Source: Myxococcales bacterium
GTDB taxonomy: Bacteria > Myxococcota > Polyangia > Polyangiales > Polyangiaceae
Direction: 5' to 3'
Assembly: GCA_020430865.1 (NCBI GenBank)
Contig: JAGQIY010000756.1
Coordinates: 1 to 8,360 of the forward strand
Length of the DNA stretch: 8,360 bases
Positions 1 through 5,648 of the stretch are shown one piece after another (within the stretch, counting starts at the first letter, position 1; each line of letters starts with the position of its first letter). The translations under genes were made by a program, and so were the position numbers. Below the pieces are notes generated by a model. The model did no database searches. It was not told the origin of the DNA and worked only from the letters and a program-made list of their open reading frames with translations.

Positions 1-1
1 G

Positions 2-319
2 ATCGCGGTGGCCCACGGCGATGGCCGCGTCGAGGTGACCGACGAGGCGGCGCTGCAGGAGCTCGACGCGTCGGGTCTGGTGGGGCTCCGCTTCTGTACG
101 CCGGGCGGAGGAGAGGCGACGGTCTACCCCCAGAACCCCAACGGCTCGCCCCGCGGGATCACGGGCCTGTGCAGCCGTGACGGCCGCGTGACCCTGATGA
201 TGCCGCACCCGGAGCGCGTGTTCCGCAGCGTTCAGCTGTCGTGGAGACCCCGGGAGTGGGACGCGGACGTGAGTCCCTGGCTACGTCTGTTCCGGAACGC
301 GCGGGCCTTCGTCGGCTGA
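2..319 (+). CDS. purL: Phosphoribosylformylglycinamidine synthase (FGAM synthase), C-terminal end, partial
   Basis: This is the last 105 residues of PurL, the cytoplasmic enzyme that converts FGAR, ATP and glutamine to FGAM in purine synthesis. The reading frame is open from base 2, so the gene begins outside the window. The visible part is the end of the class I glutamine amidotransferase domain that closes the large single-chain PurL. It shows the family blocks [26 protein letters not shown] and [18 protein letters not shown], and ends with [13 protein letters not shown]. The His and Glu of PHPE complete the Cys-His-Glu triad; the nucleophilic Cys is upstream and not seen. Resemblance to the E. 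coli long-form PurL C-terminus is strong along the whole stretch. The stop TGA lies at 317-319. Nothing suggests a functional tie to the cassette that follows after a 248-base gap. Confidence 0.96.
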   Translation: MAVAHGDGRVEVTDEAALQELDASGLVGLRFCTPGGGEATVYPQNPNGSPRGITGLCSRDGRVTLMMPHPERVFRSVQLSWRPREWDADVSPWLRLFRNARAFVG

Positions 320-567
320 CCCTCACCCCCAAAAAAGCCGTGGAAATCCCGCCAGTCGCCTGGCGCAAGGGGGGCCGATGAAAAAACTCGGCGTTGGTTT
401 GTAACCGGCCCCGGGGGCCTTCCGTATCGACGCATCCAGGAACTCGGGAGCAGCTGAGCGCTGCTTTCGATAGGGTTGGATTTGGATCATGCGTCTCGCT
501 GACGCGTCGTGGATGCGCCGAGCCGCGAGGTGCTGCCAACGCGGCGCCGCTCGAGGAGGTTTGAACT
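320..567. other. Intergenic region between purL and the Cys-rich lipoprotein gene
   Basis: This 248-base spacer must hold the end of the purL transcript and the promoter of the bufferin-like cassette, but neither is clear. A 6-bp stem (CGCCAG/CTGGCG, 350-365, loop TCGC) has no following T run. A GC dyad lies at 407-419, and a second 6-bp stem AGCAGC/GCTGCT at 449-465. I could not identify a convincing sigma-70 or ECF promoter pair. Small open frames here lack coding character. Confidence 0.5.
553..560 (+). promoter_or_regulatory. Strong ribosome binding site of the precursor gene
   Basis: GAGGAGGT sits 7 bases before the ATG at 568. It is nearly a full anti-16S match and is the strongest Shine-Dalgarno sequence in the window. 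It fixes the start codon. It also contrasts with the MNIO enzyme gene downstream, which has no recognisable one. That difference fits a precursor made in excess over its modifying enzyme. Confidence 0.85.
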
Positions 568-1005
568 ATGAATGCAAAGACCGTCACCATCGCCACCAGT
601 GTCGCCGCCTTGCTGCTCGCCGCGGGCTGTGGTGGCTCCGACGACGAGAACACCGGAAGCCAGGGCAGCAACGCCGAGAAGATCAAGTGCGACGGCGCCA
701 ACGACTGCAAGGGCCTCTCGGAGTGCGAGAGCGTCGATGGCAAGACCTCCTGTCAGGGCCAGAACGACTGCAAGGGTCAGGGCTGGATCAGCCTGACCCC
801 TGAAGACTGCGAGAAGGCGGGCGGCACGCCCCGCACGCAAACGTCCGCCAACATCAAGTGCCAGGGCATCAACGACTGCATGGGTCAGGGCTCCTGCGAA
901 GGCGCGGATCACACCTGCGCCGGCCAGAACGACTGCAAGGGTCAGGGCTGGGTCGAGGTCCCGACCGAGGGCGACTGCACGTCCGCGGGCGGCACCGTCA
1001 TCTGA
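568..1005 (+). CDS. Cys-rich lipoprotein, BufA2-like bufferin (MNIO-modified RiPP) precursor with two tandem six-Cys modules
   Basis: The protein has 145 residues. It opens with a lipoprotein signal peptide: short n-region MNAK, hydrophobic core 6-19, and lipobox LAAGC with Cys21 as the lipidated residue. Residue +2 is Gly, so no Asp retention signal is present and the outer membrane is the likely destination. After a hydrophilic linker (22-38) come two homologous modules, about 39-87 and 96-143. Each has six Cys in the same order: C41, C47, C53, C62, C68, C81, and C98, C104, C110, C117, C123, C137. The shared pattern is CxGxNDCxG, a Cys-Glu, CxGQNDCKGQGW, then DC and AGGT. From memory, the CxGxNxC and CKGQG motifs resemble BufA2-type periplasmic metallophore precursors, whose Cys residues are modified by an MNIO enzyme before export. 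The next gene encodes such an enzyme, which supports the assignment. Metal binding, probably copper, is inferred from the family. Two modules and a lipid anchor are unusual features. A plain Cys-rich lipoprotein with disulfides is the alternative. Confidence 0.85.
   Translation: MNAKTVTIATSVAALLLAAGCGGSDDENTGSQGSNAEKIKCDGANDCKGLSECESVDGKTSCQGQNDCKGQGWISLTPEDCEKAGGTPRTQTSANIKCQGINDCMGQGSCEGADHTCAGQNDCKGQGWVEVPTEGDCTSAGGTVI
757..786 (+). repeat. 30-base direct repeat, copy 1
   Basis: This stretch encodes GQNDCKGQGW and is identical over 30 bases to 922-951, 165 bases (55 codons) downstream. The rest of the two modules has diverged at DNA level. The identity therefore points to a fairly recent internal duplication, gene conversion, or strong constraint on this motif. 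Confidence 0.9.
922..951 (+). repeat. 30-base direct repeat, copy 2
   Basis: This is the second identical copy of the 30 bases at 757-786, in the same frame. It encodes the GQNDCKGQGW motif of the second Cys module. Confidence 0.9.
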
Positions 1006-1033
1006 GCTACACGCAACGCACAGCTCCTCCTGT

Positions 1034-1073
1034 GGAGCGGCTCGATCCAATTCCCCGCGGATCGAGTCGCTCC
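1034..1073 (+). promoter_or_regulatory. Long stem-loop between precursor and MNIO enzyme genes
   Basis: Bases 1034-1048 pair with 1059-1073 over 15 consecutive positions: 14 Watson-Crick pairs and one G-U wobble at 1040/1067. The loop is 10 bases (1049-1058). The structure begins 28 bases after the precursor stop and ends 19 bases before the ATG of the enzyme gene. No T run follows, so it is not a standard intrinsic terminator. A plausible role is a leaky transcription block, or a 3' end protecting a short abundant precursor mRNA, giving more precursor than enzyme. A weaker stem, GCTCC (1023-1027) with GGAGC (1034-1038), would compete with its left arm. Confidence 0.8.
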
Positions 1074-1092
1074 GACTACTCGCCCGATCGGT

Positions 1093-2880
1093 ATGCACCC
1101 TCACCCGCAACACGGCGTTGGACTGCGCACGAAGCACTACCCCGATGTGCTCAAGAGCGGGCTGAGCCTGGGCCTGATCGAGGCCATCACCGAGAACTTC
1201 ATCGACCGGGGTGGTCGTCCGCGCAAGGTGATCGAGCGCGTCCGTCAGGACTCACCGGTGGCGTTCCACGGTGTCTCCCTGTCCCTCGGCGGCGCCGCGC
1301 CGCTGGACCGTGAGTTCCTCGAGCGACTCGGGTCGCTGGCCACCGAGCTCGAAGCCAGCTGGCTCAGCGACCACCTGTGCTTTGGTCGGGTCGGCAAGCA
1401 CTACGGCCACGATCTCTGGCCGCTGCCCTTCACCGAGGAGTCCTTGAAGCACGTTGCCGCCAGGATTCGTCAGGCGCAGGACGTGCTGGGTCGACAGATC
1501 CTGGTGGAGAACGTCTCGAGCTACGTCGAGTACGCCGACAGCACCCTGAGCGAATGGGAGTTCCTTGCAGCGCTCGTGCAAGAGAGCGGCTGCGCGCTTC
1601 TGCTCGACGTCAACAACGTCTTCGTCAGCGCGTTCAATCACGGCTTCTCGGCCGAGGACTACATCCAGGGGATCCCTCACGGCTCGGTGCGGCAGCTGCA
1701 TCTCGCCGGGCACCTCGACAAGGGTGATTTCCTTCTGGATAATCATGGGTCCCAGGTGCCAGACGGCGTGTGGGCCCTGTATCGCCAGGTCGTGCGCCGC
1801 TTCGGCGCCGTGCCCTGCATCATCGAGTGGGACGAGAACGTCCCCGACTTGCCGCGCTTGCTCGAGGAGAGCTCCACCGCCGCGCGCATCGAGGCCGAGG
1901 AGCTGCCGCATTTCCAGGCATCTTCGACCGCCTCTTCGGTTGGGCGTGAGGCGCCCCGCTCGGTCGCCGCGCCTGCCTCCACCGACTCCAAGACCGCTCG
2001 CCTGCAGCAGCTGTTCTGGCGCTCGGTCCGCTACGACCCCGCGCCGCCCGAAGTGGACGCCGAGTTCAAGTCTCGGGGCAAGCTGAGCGGGCGCGACCGC
2101 ATGGCGGTCTACCGCAACATGTACTGGTACCGCCAGGTCGACGCGCTCTTCGACAGCTTTCCGCGCCTGGTGCGCGCGCTCGGCGCCGAGCACTTCACCA
2201 AGCTCGTCACGCGCTACATCAGCGCGTACCCCTCGGAGCACTTCGCGCTGGAGTATCTGGGGCGCGCGCTGCCACGGAAGATCCTCGAGGAAATCGAGTC
2301 AGGCAAGGCGCCGCGCACCGCCGCCGGGAGGCCGATCCTCGAGCGGGCGCACGCCGAGCTGGCGAGCCTCGAGTGGGCGCACCTCTACGTGTTCCTGGCC
2401 GAGAATCAGGACGCGCTGGACACCAGCGCCATCGACCCCGCGCGCTTCGCCGACTCGCGGCTCGGCTGGGCGCCCTGCTTGCAGGTGGTGCGCGTGGCCC
2501 AGCTCGCGCTCGACGTCTGGGACCAGCTGCGAGAAGAGGACTCGACCCTGTCGCCGGAGTCGCCGCTCGCCCTGGACTCGGCCGCGACGGCGAGCGCTGA
2601 CCAGCTGAGGGTCCGGGACGTCGCCGTGTGGCGCAGGAACCTGTTCAGTCATCACGTCGTCCTGGCAGAGGACGAGGCGAAGGCGCTCGACCGAGCGCGC
2701 TCTGGGGTGTCCCTGGCCGTGGTTTGTGATGGCTTCGCCGACGCGGAGGATCCGGTGGGGCGCGCCTTCGAGGTGCTTCGCGGCTGGTTCGCTCGCGGCT
2801 GGATCACGGCCCTGGAAGAGATGCCGAAAGCAACGCAAGGTGTAGCCAGTCTCGCTGATTTGCGTACGGAAACTCGATGA
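1093..2880 (+). CDS. Fused MNIO (DUF692) peptide-modifying enzyme and DUF2063/BufC-type partner
   Basis: The protein has 595 residues in two domains. Residues about 5-270 are a complete DUF692/MNIO TIM-barrel, the multinuclear iron-dependent oxidase family of MbnB, TglH and BufB. All its conserved blocks are present: HGVGLR (7-12), FHGVSLSLG (H59), SDHLCF (D93, H94), HGHDLWPLP-like HYGHDLWPLP (103-112), LVENVSSY (E139, N140), LLDVNNVFVSAFNHG (D172, N174, N175, H183), LHLAGH (H203, H207), DNHGSQV (D216, H218) and IIEWDENVP (E245, D247). These polar residues include the family's iron ligands. After a Ser/Ala/Pro-rich linker (about 271-300), residues 302-575 match DUF2063 (HvfC/BufC): VYRNMYWYRQVDALFDSFP, LEWAH at 426-430, then a C-terminal part ending in WFARGWI. 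In known systems these are separate proteins that bind and modify the precursor. Here fusion would fix their ratio. It has no signal peptide and acts in the cytoplasm on the upstream lipoprotein. The Shine-Dalgarno is poor, and its stop overlaps the next start. Confidence 0.93.
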   Translation: MHPHPQHGVGLRTKHYPDVLKSGLSLGLIEAITENFIDRGGRPRKVIERVRQDSPVAFHGVSLSLGGAAPLDREFLERLGSLATELEASWLSDHLCFGRVGKHYGHDLWPLPFTEESLKHVAARIRQAQDVLGRQILVENVSSYVEYADSTLSEWEFLAALVQESGCALLLDVNNVFVSAFNHGFSAEDYIQGIPHGSVRQLHLAGHLDKGDFLLDNHGSQVPDGVWALYRQVVRRFGAVPCIIEWDENVPDLPRLLEESSTAARIEAEELPHFQASSTASSVGREAPRSVAAPASTDSKTARLQQLFWRSVRYDPAPPEVDAEFKSRGKLSGRDRMAVYRNMYWYRQVDALFDSFPRLVRALGAEHFTKLVTRYISAYPSEHFALEYLGRALPRKILEEIESGKAPRTAAGRPILERAHAELASLEWAHLYVFLAENQDALDTSAIDPARFADSRLGWAPCLQVVRVAQLALDVWDQLREEDSTLSPESPLALDSAATASADQLRVRDVAVWRRNLFSHHVVLAEDEAKALDRARSGVSLAVVCDGFADAEDPVGRAFEVLRGWFARGWITALEEMPKATQGVASLADLRTETR

Positions 2881-3542
2881 AGCTCACCTCTCGTATCCGC
2901 CAGCAGGCCAGTCCAGCGCTCCTCCCCCCCAAACCCGCGGGCGTCGACCCAGGGCGTGCCGAACGAGTCCAGCGCGTCGCCTGGCTTGGCTTCGCGAGCT
3001 TGCTGGCCATCGGTCTGTTTGGCGCGGCGTGCTCGAGCGAAGATGCTGGCGTCGACTACCCGACGGGGCCGACGATGCGCCCGGGAGAGAACTGCTTGGC
3101 CTGCCATGAGGTAGGCTTCGGGGATCCGGCGCCGACTTGGTCCGCGGGTGGCACCATCTACGGCTCCAAGTCGGCCGCGGCTGACCAGGGCGTGAAGGGC
3201 GTCGTCGTCACGATCACCGACGTGAACGGCCGCACGGAGAGCGCCAAGACGAACCGTGTCGGCAACTTCTACTTCGAGGAGGGCCTGGAGCCGCCCTACA
3301 CGGTCTCCATCGAGTACGAGGGCGAGATCCTCGAGATGCCGCTGGAGGCGCCTGCAGGCTCATGCAACGCGTGCCACAGCTGGCCGGACCCAATCGCAGA
3401 CGCGCCAGGGCGCATCTTCACGCCGCAGGGTCGTGGAGACTGGGTCCCCATGGACTGGGACGCTGGAGATGGCGGCGATGGCTCCTCGGGGTTCGGTGAC
3501 GACGCAGGGATGGACGCCGGCCTGACGGACGACGCGGGTTGA
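2877..3542 (+). CDS. Lipoprotein with two CXXCH motifs flanking a carboxypeptidase-regulatory-like beta-sandwich (putative diheme c-type protein)
   Basis: The protein has 221 residues, and its ATG overlaps the enzyme stop as ATGA (2877-2880), implying translational coupling. A long basic n-region (1-35) precedes a hydrophobic stretch (36-51) and lipobox FGAAC with Cys52; +2 is Ser. Two CXXCH motifs follow: CLACH (73-77) and CNACH (163-167), each typical of covalent heme c attachment. Between them lies a small beta-sandwich-like region (about 90-156) with GVKGVVVTITDVNGR and TNRVGNFYF, then PYTVSIEYEG, as in carboxypeptidase regulatory-like or CnaB-type folds. The tail (195-221) is rich in Asp, Gly and Ala. 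The protein is probably exported and membrane-anchored. It could move electrons for, or store metal with, the neighbouring Cys-rich lipoprotein; that role is inferred from operon position. Only two CXXCH motifs and no clear distal Met/His ligands can be assigned, so heme loading is not certain. The n-region is unusually long, but no better in-frame start is visible. Confidence 0.82.
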   Translation: MKLTSRIRQQASPALLPPKPAGVDPGRAERVQRVAWLGFASLLAIGLFGAACSSEDAGVDYPTGPTMRPGENCLACHEVGFGDPAPTWSAGGTIYGSKSAAADQGVKGVVVTITDVNGRTESAKTNRVGNFYFEEGLEPPYTVSIEYEGEILEMPLEAPAGSCNACHSWPDPIADAPGRIFTPQGRGDWVPMDWDAGDGGDGSSGFGDDAGMDAGLTDDAG

Positions 3543-3612
3543 TCCGCTGGCCCGAGGGTGGCGCCTGAACGCCCCTTTTGGCGATTGCTCGCGCCTCAGC
3601 CAGGTCGCGGTC

Positions 3613-3618
3613 TAGAAT
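3613..3618 (+). promoter_or_regulatory. Possible -10 element (TAGAAT) upstream of the kinase gene
   Basis: TAGAAT is one mismatch from TATAAT, in otherwise GC-rich DNA 54 bases before the kinase ATG. The only TTG-like hexamer upstream (TTGCTC, 3585-3590) is 22 bases away, which is too far for a normal sigma-70 spacer. The assignment is therefore tentative. If real, transcription would start near the dyad at 3625-3640. Confidence 0.35.
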
Positions 3619-3624
3619 ACCGGA

Positions 3625-3663
3625 GCGGCTGCTCAGCCGCGCTGGCGCAGGGTCCCCCTGCGC
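3625..3663 (+). promoter_or_regulatory. Two consecutive hairpins in the kinase leader
   Basis: GCGGCTG (3625-3631) and CAGCCGC (3634-3640) form a perfect 7-bp dyad around 2 bases. Five bases later GCGCAGGG (3645-3652) pairs perfectly with CCCTGCGC (3656-3663) around TCC. The second stem ends 8 bases before the ATG at 3672 and covers the place where a Shine-Dalgarno would sit. They could reduce translation of the kinase or serve as protein-binding dyads. No T run follows, so terminator function for the upstream cassette is not supported. Confidence 0.5.
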
Positions 3664-3671
3664 GCTGCCGT

Positions 3672-4673
3672 ATGTCCGAAGATCGCCCTGGAAAGCGCCT
3701 CGCAGGCAAATACGAGCTCGTCGCGAAGATGGGCGAAGGCGGTATGGCGGTCGTCTGGCGTGGGCTGAACCATGGCAGCGAGGGCTTCGCGATGCCGGTC
3801 GCGATCAAGCGCGTTCATCCAGGCTTTCGTGGTCACTACGAGGTGCGTCAGCTGTTCATCGAGGAGGCGCGGGTCGGGGCTGGGTTGAGGCACCCGACCA
3901 TCGTCCAGGTGCATGACTTCGGAGCCGACGAGCAGGGTGATCTGTTCCTGGTGACCGAGCTGGTGAACGGTCTGCATCTGGGCGAGTGGAACAAGGCGTT
4001 CAAGGCCGCCAAGAAGCGACCTCCGTGGCAGATCGTGGTGGCCATCGCCATCGAGGTGCTCGAGGCGCTGGATGCGGCTCACACTCGACTGGATGACGCT
4101 GGAGAGTCGGCTGCGATTTACCACCGGGATTTGACTCCGGACAACGTGCTGCTGGATCTCTCGGGCGTGGTGAAGCTGGCCGACTTCGGCATGGCGCGAG
4201 CGATGGACCGAGCGCGCATGACCCAGCCAGACATCGTGAAGGGCAAGCTGAGCTACCTGGCGCCGGAGATGGTGCGCGGCGTGGACCCCAGCGCGCAGAG
4301 CGACGTGTTCGGTGTCGGCATCGTGATGTGGGAGGTGCTCACGGGCAAGCGCCTGTTCGACGCACCGACGGACATCGAGGTGGTGGAGCTGCTCAAGGAC
4401 GCGCGGGTGCCGATGCTGAGCATGGAGCGCCCGGAGCTACCGCTTGCGCTGACCCAGATCGTGCATCGCGCCCTGGAGATCGAGCCAGCGCTGCGTTTTG
4501 CCTCGGCACGCGAGATGATGGTGGCGCTGATCTCGGCGCTCCGAATCCTCCCGGAACCCGTTGACCGGCAGATCCTCGCGCGCAGCTTCCAGGCAGCGTA
4601 TGACACGGTGGTCAAGCACCGGGTCGAGCTCGACTATCGCGTCGACCGAGTGCACAAGACCGCCACCAGCTGA
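3672..4673 (+). CDS. Hanks-type serine/threonine protein kinase, soluble
   Basis: This is a 333-residue eukaryotic-like kinase. Catalytic features in order are the glycine loop GEGGMAVVW (21-29), VAIK with Lys46, the helix-C Glu in FIEEA (64-65), HRDLTPDN (Asp153, Asn158), DFG (171-173), LAPE (196-199) and DVFGVG with Asp211. All key residues are present, so it should phosphorylate proteins. The usual Lys two residues after the catalytic Asp is Thr155, a variation I associate with myxobacterial kinases. The domain fills about 14-290; the 40-residue tail has no membrane segment, PASTA repeat or sensor domain, so it is probably cytoplasmic. The frame is open upstream to a GTG at 3558. However, translation from 3558-3671 gives low-complexity sequence and would run through two hairpins, whereas MSEDRPGKRLAGKYEL is a normal kinase beginning. 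It is followed after 4 bases by a PAP2 gene, suggesting co-transcription. Confidence 0.94.
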   Translation: MSEDRPGKRLAGKYELVAKMGEGGMAVVWRGLNHGSEGFAMPVAIKRVHPGFRGHYEVRQLFIEEARVGAGLRHPTIVQVHDFGADEQGDLFLVTELVNGLHLGEWNKAFKAAKKRPPWQIVVAIAIEVLEALDAAHTRLDDAGESAAIYHRDLTPDNVLLDLSGVVKLADFGMARAMDRARMTQPDIVKGKLSYLAPEMVRGVDPSAQSDVFGVGIVMWEVLTGKRLFDAPTDIEVVELLKDARVPMLSMERPELPLALTQIVHRALEIEPALRFASAREMMVALISALRILPEPVDRQILARSFQAAYDTVVKHRVELDYRVDRVHKTATS

Positions 4674-4677
4674 AACG

Positions 4678-5640
4678 ATGATCAAGACCTCCTCGACGCT
4701 GCGCCGCGTGCTGTGCACGGCGAGCCTCGCTCTACCGTTCGCGTCGAACGCCGAGGCGGCTCCCGCCGCGCCTGCTGCCAAAGGCTCGGTTGGCGTGGCG
4801 CCAAGCGCCGAACCGCCGGAGCCCTTCGAAGAGGAGGAGCGTCGCCTGGAGTGGCGCTATCGTCGCGCCGACATCTGGGAGTATTCGGCGACCGCGCTCG
4901 TCGCCGGTCTCTACGCTGCCGTCGAGTTCGGCGTGCCGGTGAAGGAAGAGCCAGGTTGGACCGGGGGCATTCTGTTCGACGACGCCGCACGGGACACGTT
5001 CCGCATGAAGAGTCGCTCGGGGCGCATTCGAGCTTCGGACTGGAGCGACGCGACCACGCTCGCAAACCAGGTGCAGGTCGTGCTCGACGGCGTGCTGACC
5101 CCCATCTTGAGCGATGACTGGAACTTCGACACCGCCTGGCAGGTGAGCTTCATCAACATCCAGGCGATGACGCTGACCGGCCTTTTCGCGCGGGCGGGGC
5201 ACCGCTTCATCGGGCGTCAGCGTCCCAGCGTGCCCGAGTGCGACAAGGATCCGAACTACATCGAGTACTGTCCGGTGGCCAGGAACTCAGGGTTTCCGGG
5301 AGGACACACGGCCGCCGCGTTCGCCGCAGCGAGCCTGGTCTGCGCTCACCACGGCGCCTTCGACTGGTACGGCTCCGAGCTGGCGGACAGCGGCACCTGC
5401 GTGCTCGGGCTCGGAGTTGCCACCGCCAGCTCGTTCCTGCGCCTGTCGACGGATCGTCACTACCTGTCGGACAACATCGTGGGCATGCTTCTGGGCGGCG
5501 GGATCGGCTACGGCCTGCCGCAGCTCCTGCACTACTCCCACCCGTTGAGCATCCAGAGCGACGACGGCCTGGCGCGTGGCGGCCTGGTGCCGGTGGTCAG
5601 CGACAGCACCCTGGGTCTCGAGGGGATCGGCTACTTCTAG
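4678..5640 (+). CDS. Exported PAP2-superfamily phosphatase-like protein with variant active-site motifs
   Basis: The protein has 320 residues, starting at the ATG 4 bases after the kinase stop. Extension to 4561 would only overlap the kinase. An N-terminal signal peptide (1-28: basic start, hydrophobic VLCTASLALPFA, cleavage near AEA) predicts export. The PAP2 signature is recognisable at three sites: GRQRP with Arg182-Pro183, PGGH (207-210), and LRLSTDRHYLSD, where Arg255, His261 and Asp265 keep the R-x5-H-x3-D spacing. Two positions depart from the KX6RP and PSGH consensus: the Lys is His175 and the Ser is Gly208 or Gly209. Family members remove phosphate from lipid phosphates such as undecaprenyl pyrophosphate, phosphatidic acid or lipid A; the substrate here is unknown. 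Activity is likely but less certain given the changes. The C-terminus ends in Phe in a strand-like segment also seen in the convergent paralogue at 5642-6589. A shared transcript with the kinase is likely. Confidence 0.85.
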   Translation: MIKTSSTLRRVLCTASLALPFASNAEAAPAAPAAKGSVGVAPSAEPPEPFEEEERRLEWRYRRADIWEYSATALVAGLYAAVEFGVPVKEEPGWTGGILFDDAARDTFRMKSRSGRIRASDWSDATTLANQVQVVLDGVLTPILSDDWNFDTAWQVSFINIQAMTLTGLFARAGHRFIGRQRPSVPECDKDPNYIEYCPVARNSGFPGGHTAAAFAAASLVCAHHGAFDWYGSELADSGTCVLGLGVATASSFLRLSTDRHYLSDNIVGMLLGGGIGYGLPQLLHYSHPLSIQSDDGLARGGLVPVVSDSTLGLEGIGYF

Positions 5641-5648
5641 CCTAGAAG
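5634..5648. repeat. Inverted repeat spanning two convergent stop codons
   Basis: CTTCTA (5634-5639) and TAGAAG (5643-5648) are perfect complements around GCC. They cover the TAG of the first PAP2 gene (5638-5640) and the TAG of the second on the other strand (5642-5644). With 1 base between the genes there is no room for separate terminators. The short, AT-containing stem is too weak to be a good bidirectional terminator alone. Confidence 0.6.

Noticed and set aside
350..365. Stem CGCCAG/CTGGCG after purL as an intrinsic terminator
   Set aside because: Only 6 bp and followed by a G-rich run, not T residues, on the plus strand; purL termination cannot be assigned.
439..470. GGAAC at 439 as the -35 of an ECF promoter for the bufferin-like cassette
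   Set aside because: No suitable -10 motif lies 15-17 bases downstream; the nearest TCGA is 23 bases away. The link to the sigma factor at 7629 stays unproven.
487..1137. Open frame of 216 codons on the minus strand opposite the Cys-rich precursor
   Set aside because: It is a GC-driven shadow: repetitive Ala/Val/Leu/Arg composition that mirrors the repeated Cys modules, no domain, and it spans the strong stem-loop. The plus-strand gene has a signal peptide and a strong ribosome site.
1252..2241. Open frame of 329 codons on the minus strand within the MNIO gene
   Set aside because: All conserved MNIO and DUF2063 motifs are on the plus strand; the antisense product is Arg/Gly/Val-rich and resembles nothing.
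3560..3579. Hairpin GGCG/CGCC followed by CCTTTT as terminator of the bufferin-like cassette
   Set aside because: A 4-bp stem with only four T residues is too weak to support the call.
3558..3671. N-terminal extension of the kinase from GTG at 3558
   Set aside because: The extra 38 residues look non-coding, contain a -10-like element and two hairpins, and precede a normal kinase N-terminus at the ATG of 3672.
4561..4677. N-terminal extension of the first PAP2 protein into the kinase gene
   Set aside because: It would overlap the kinase by over 110 bases and bury the signal peptide that begins at the ATG of 4678.
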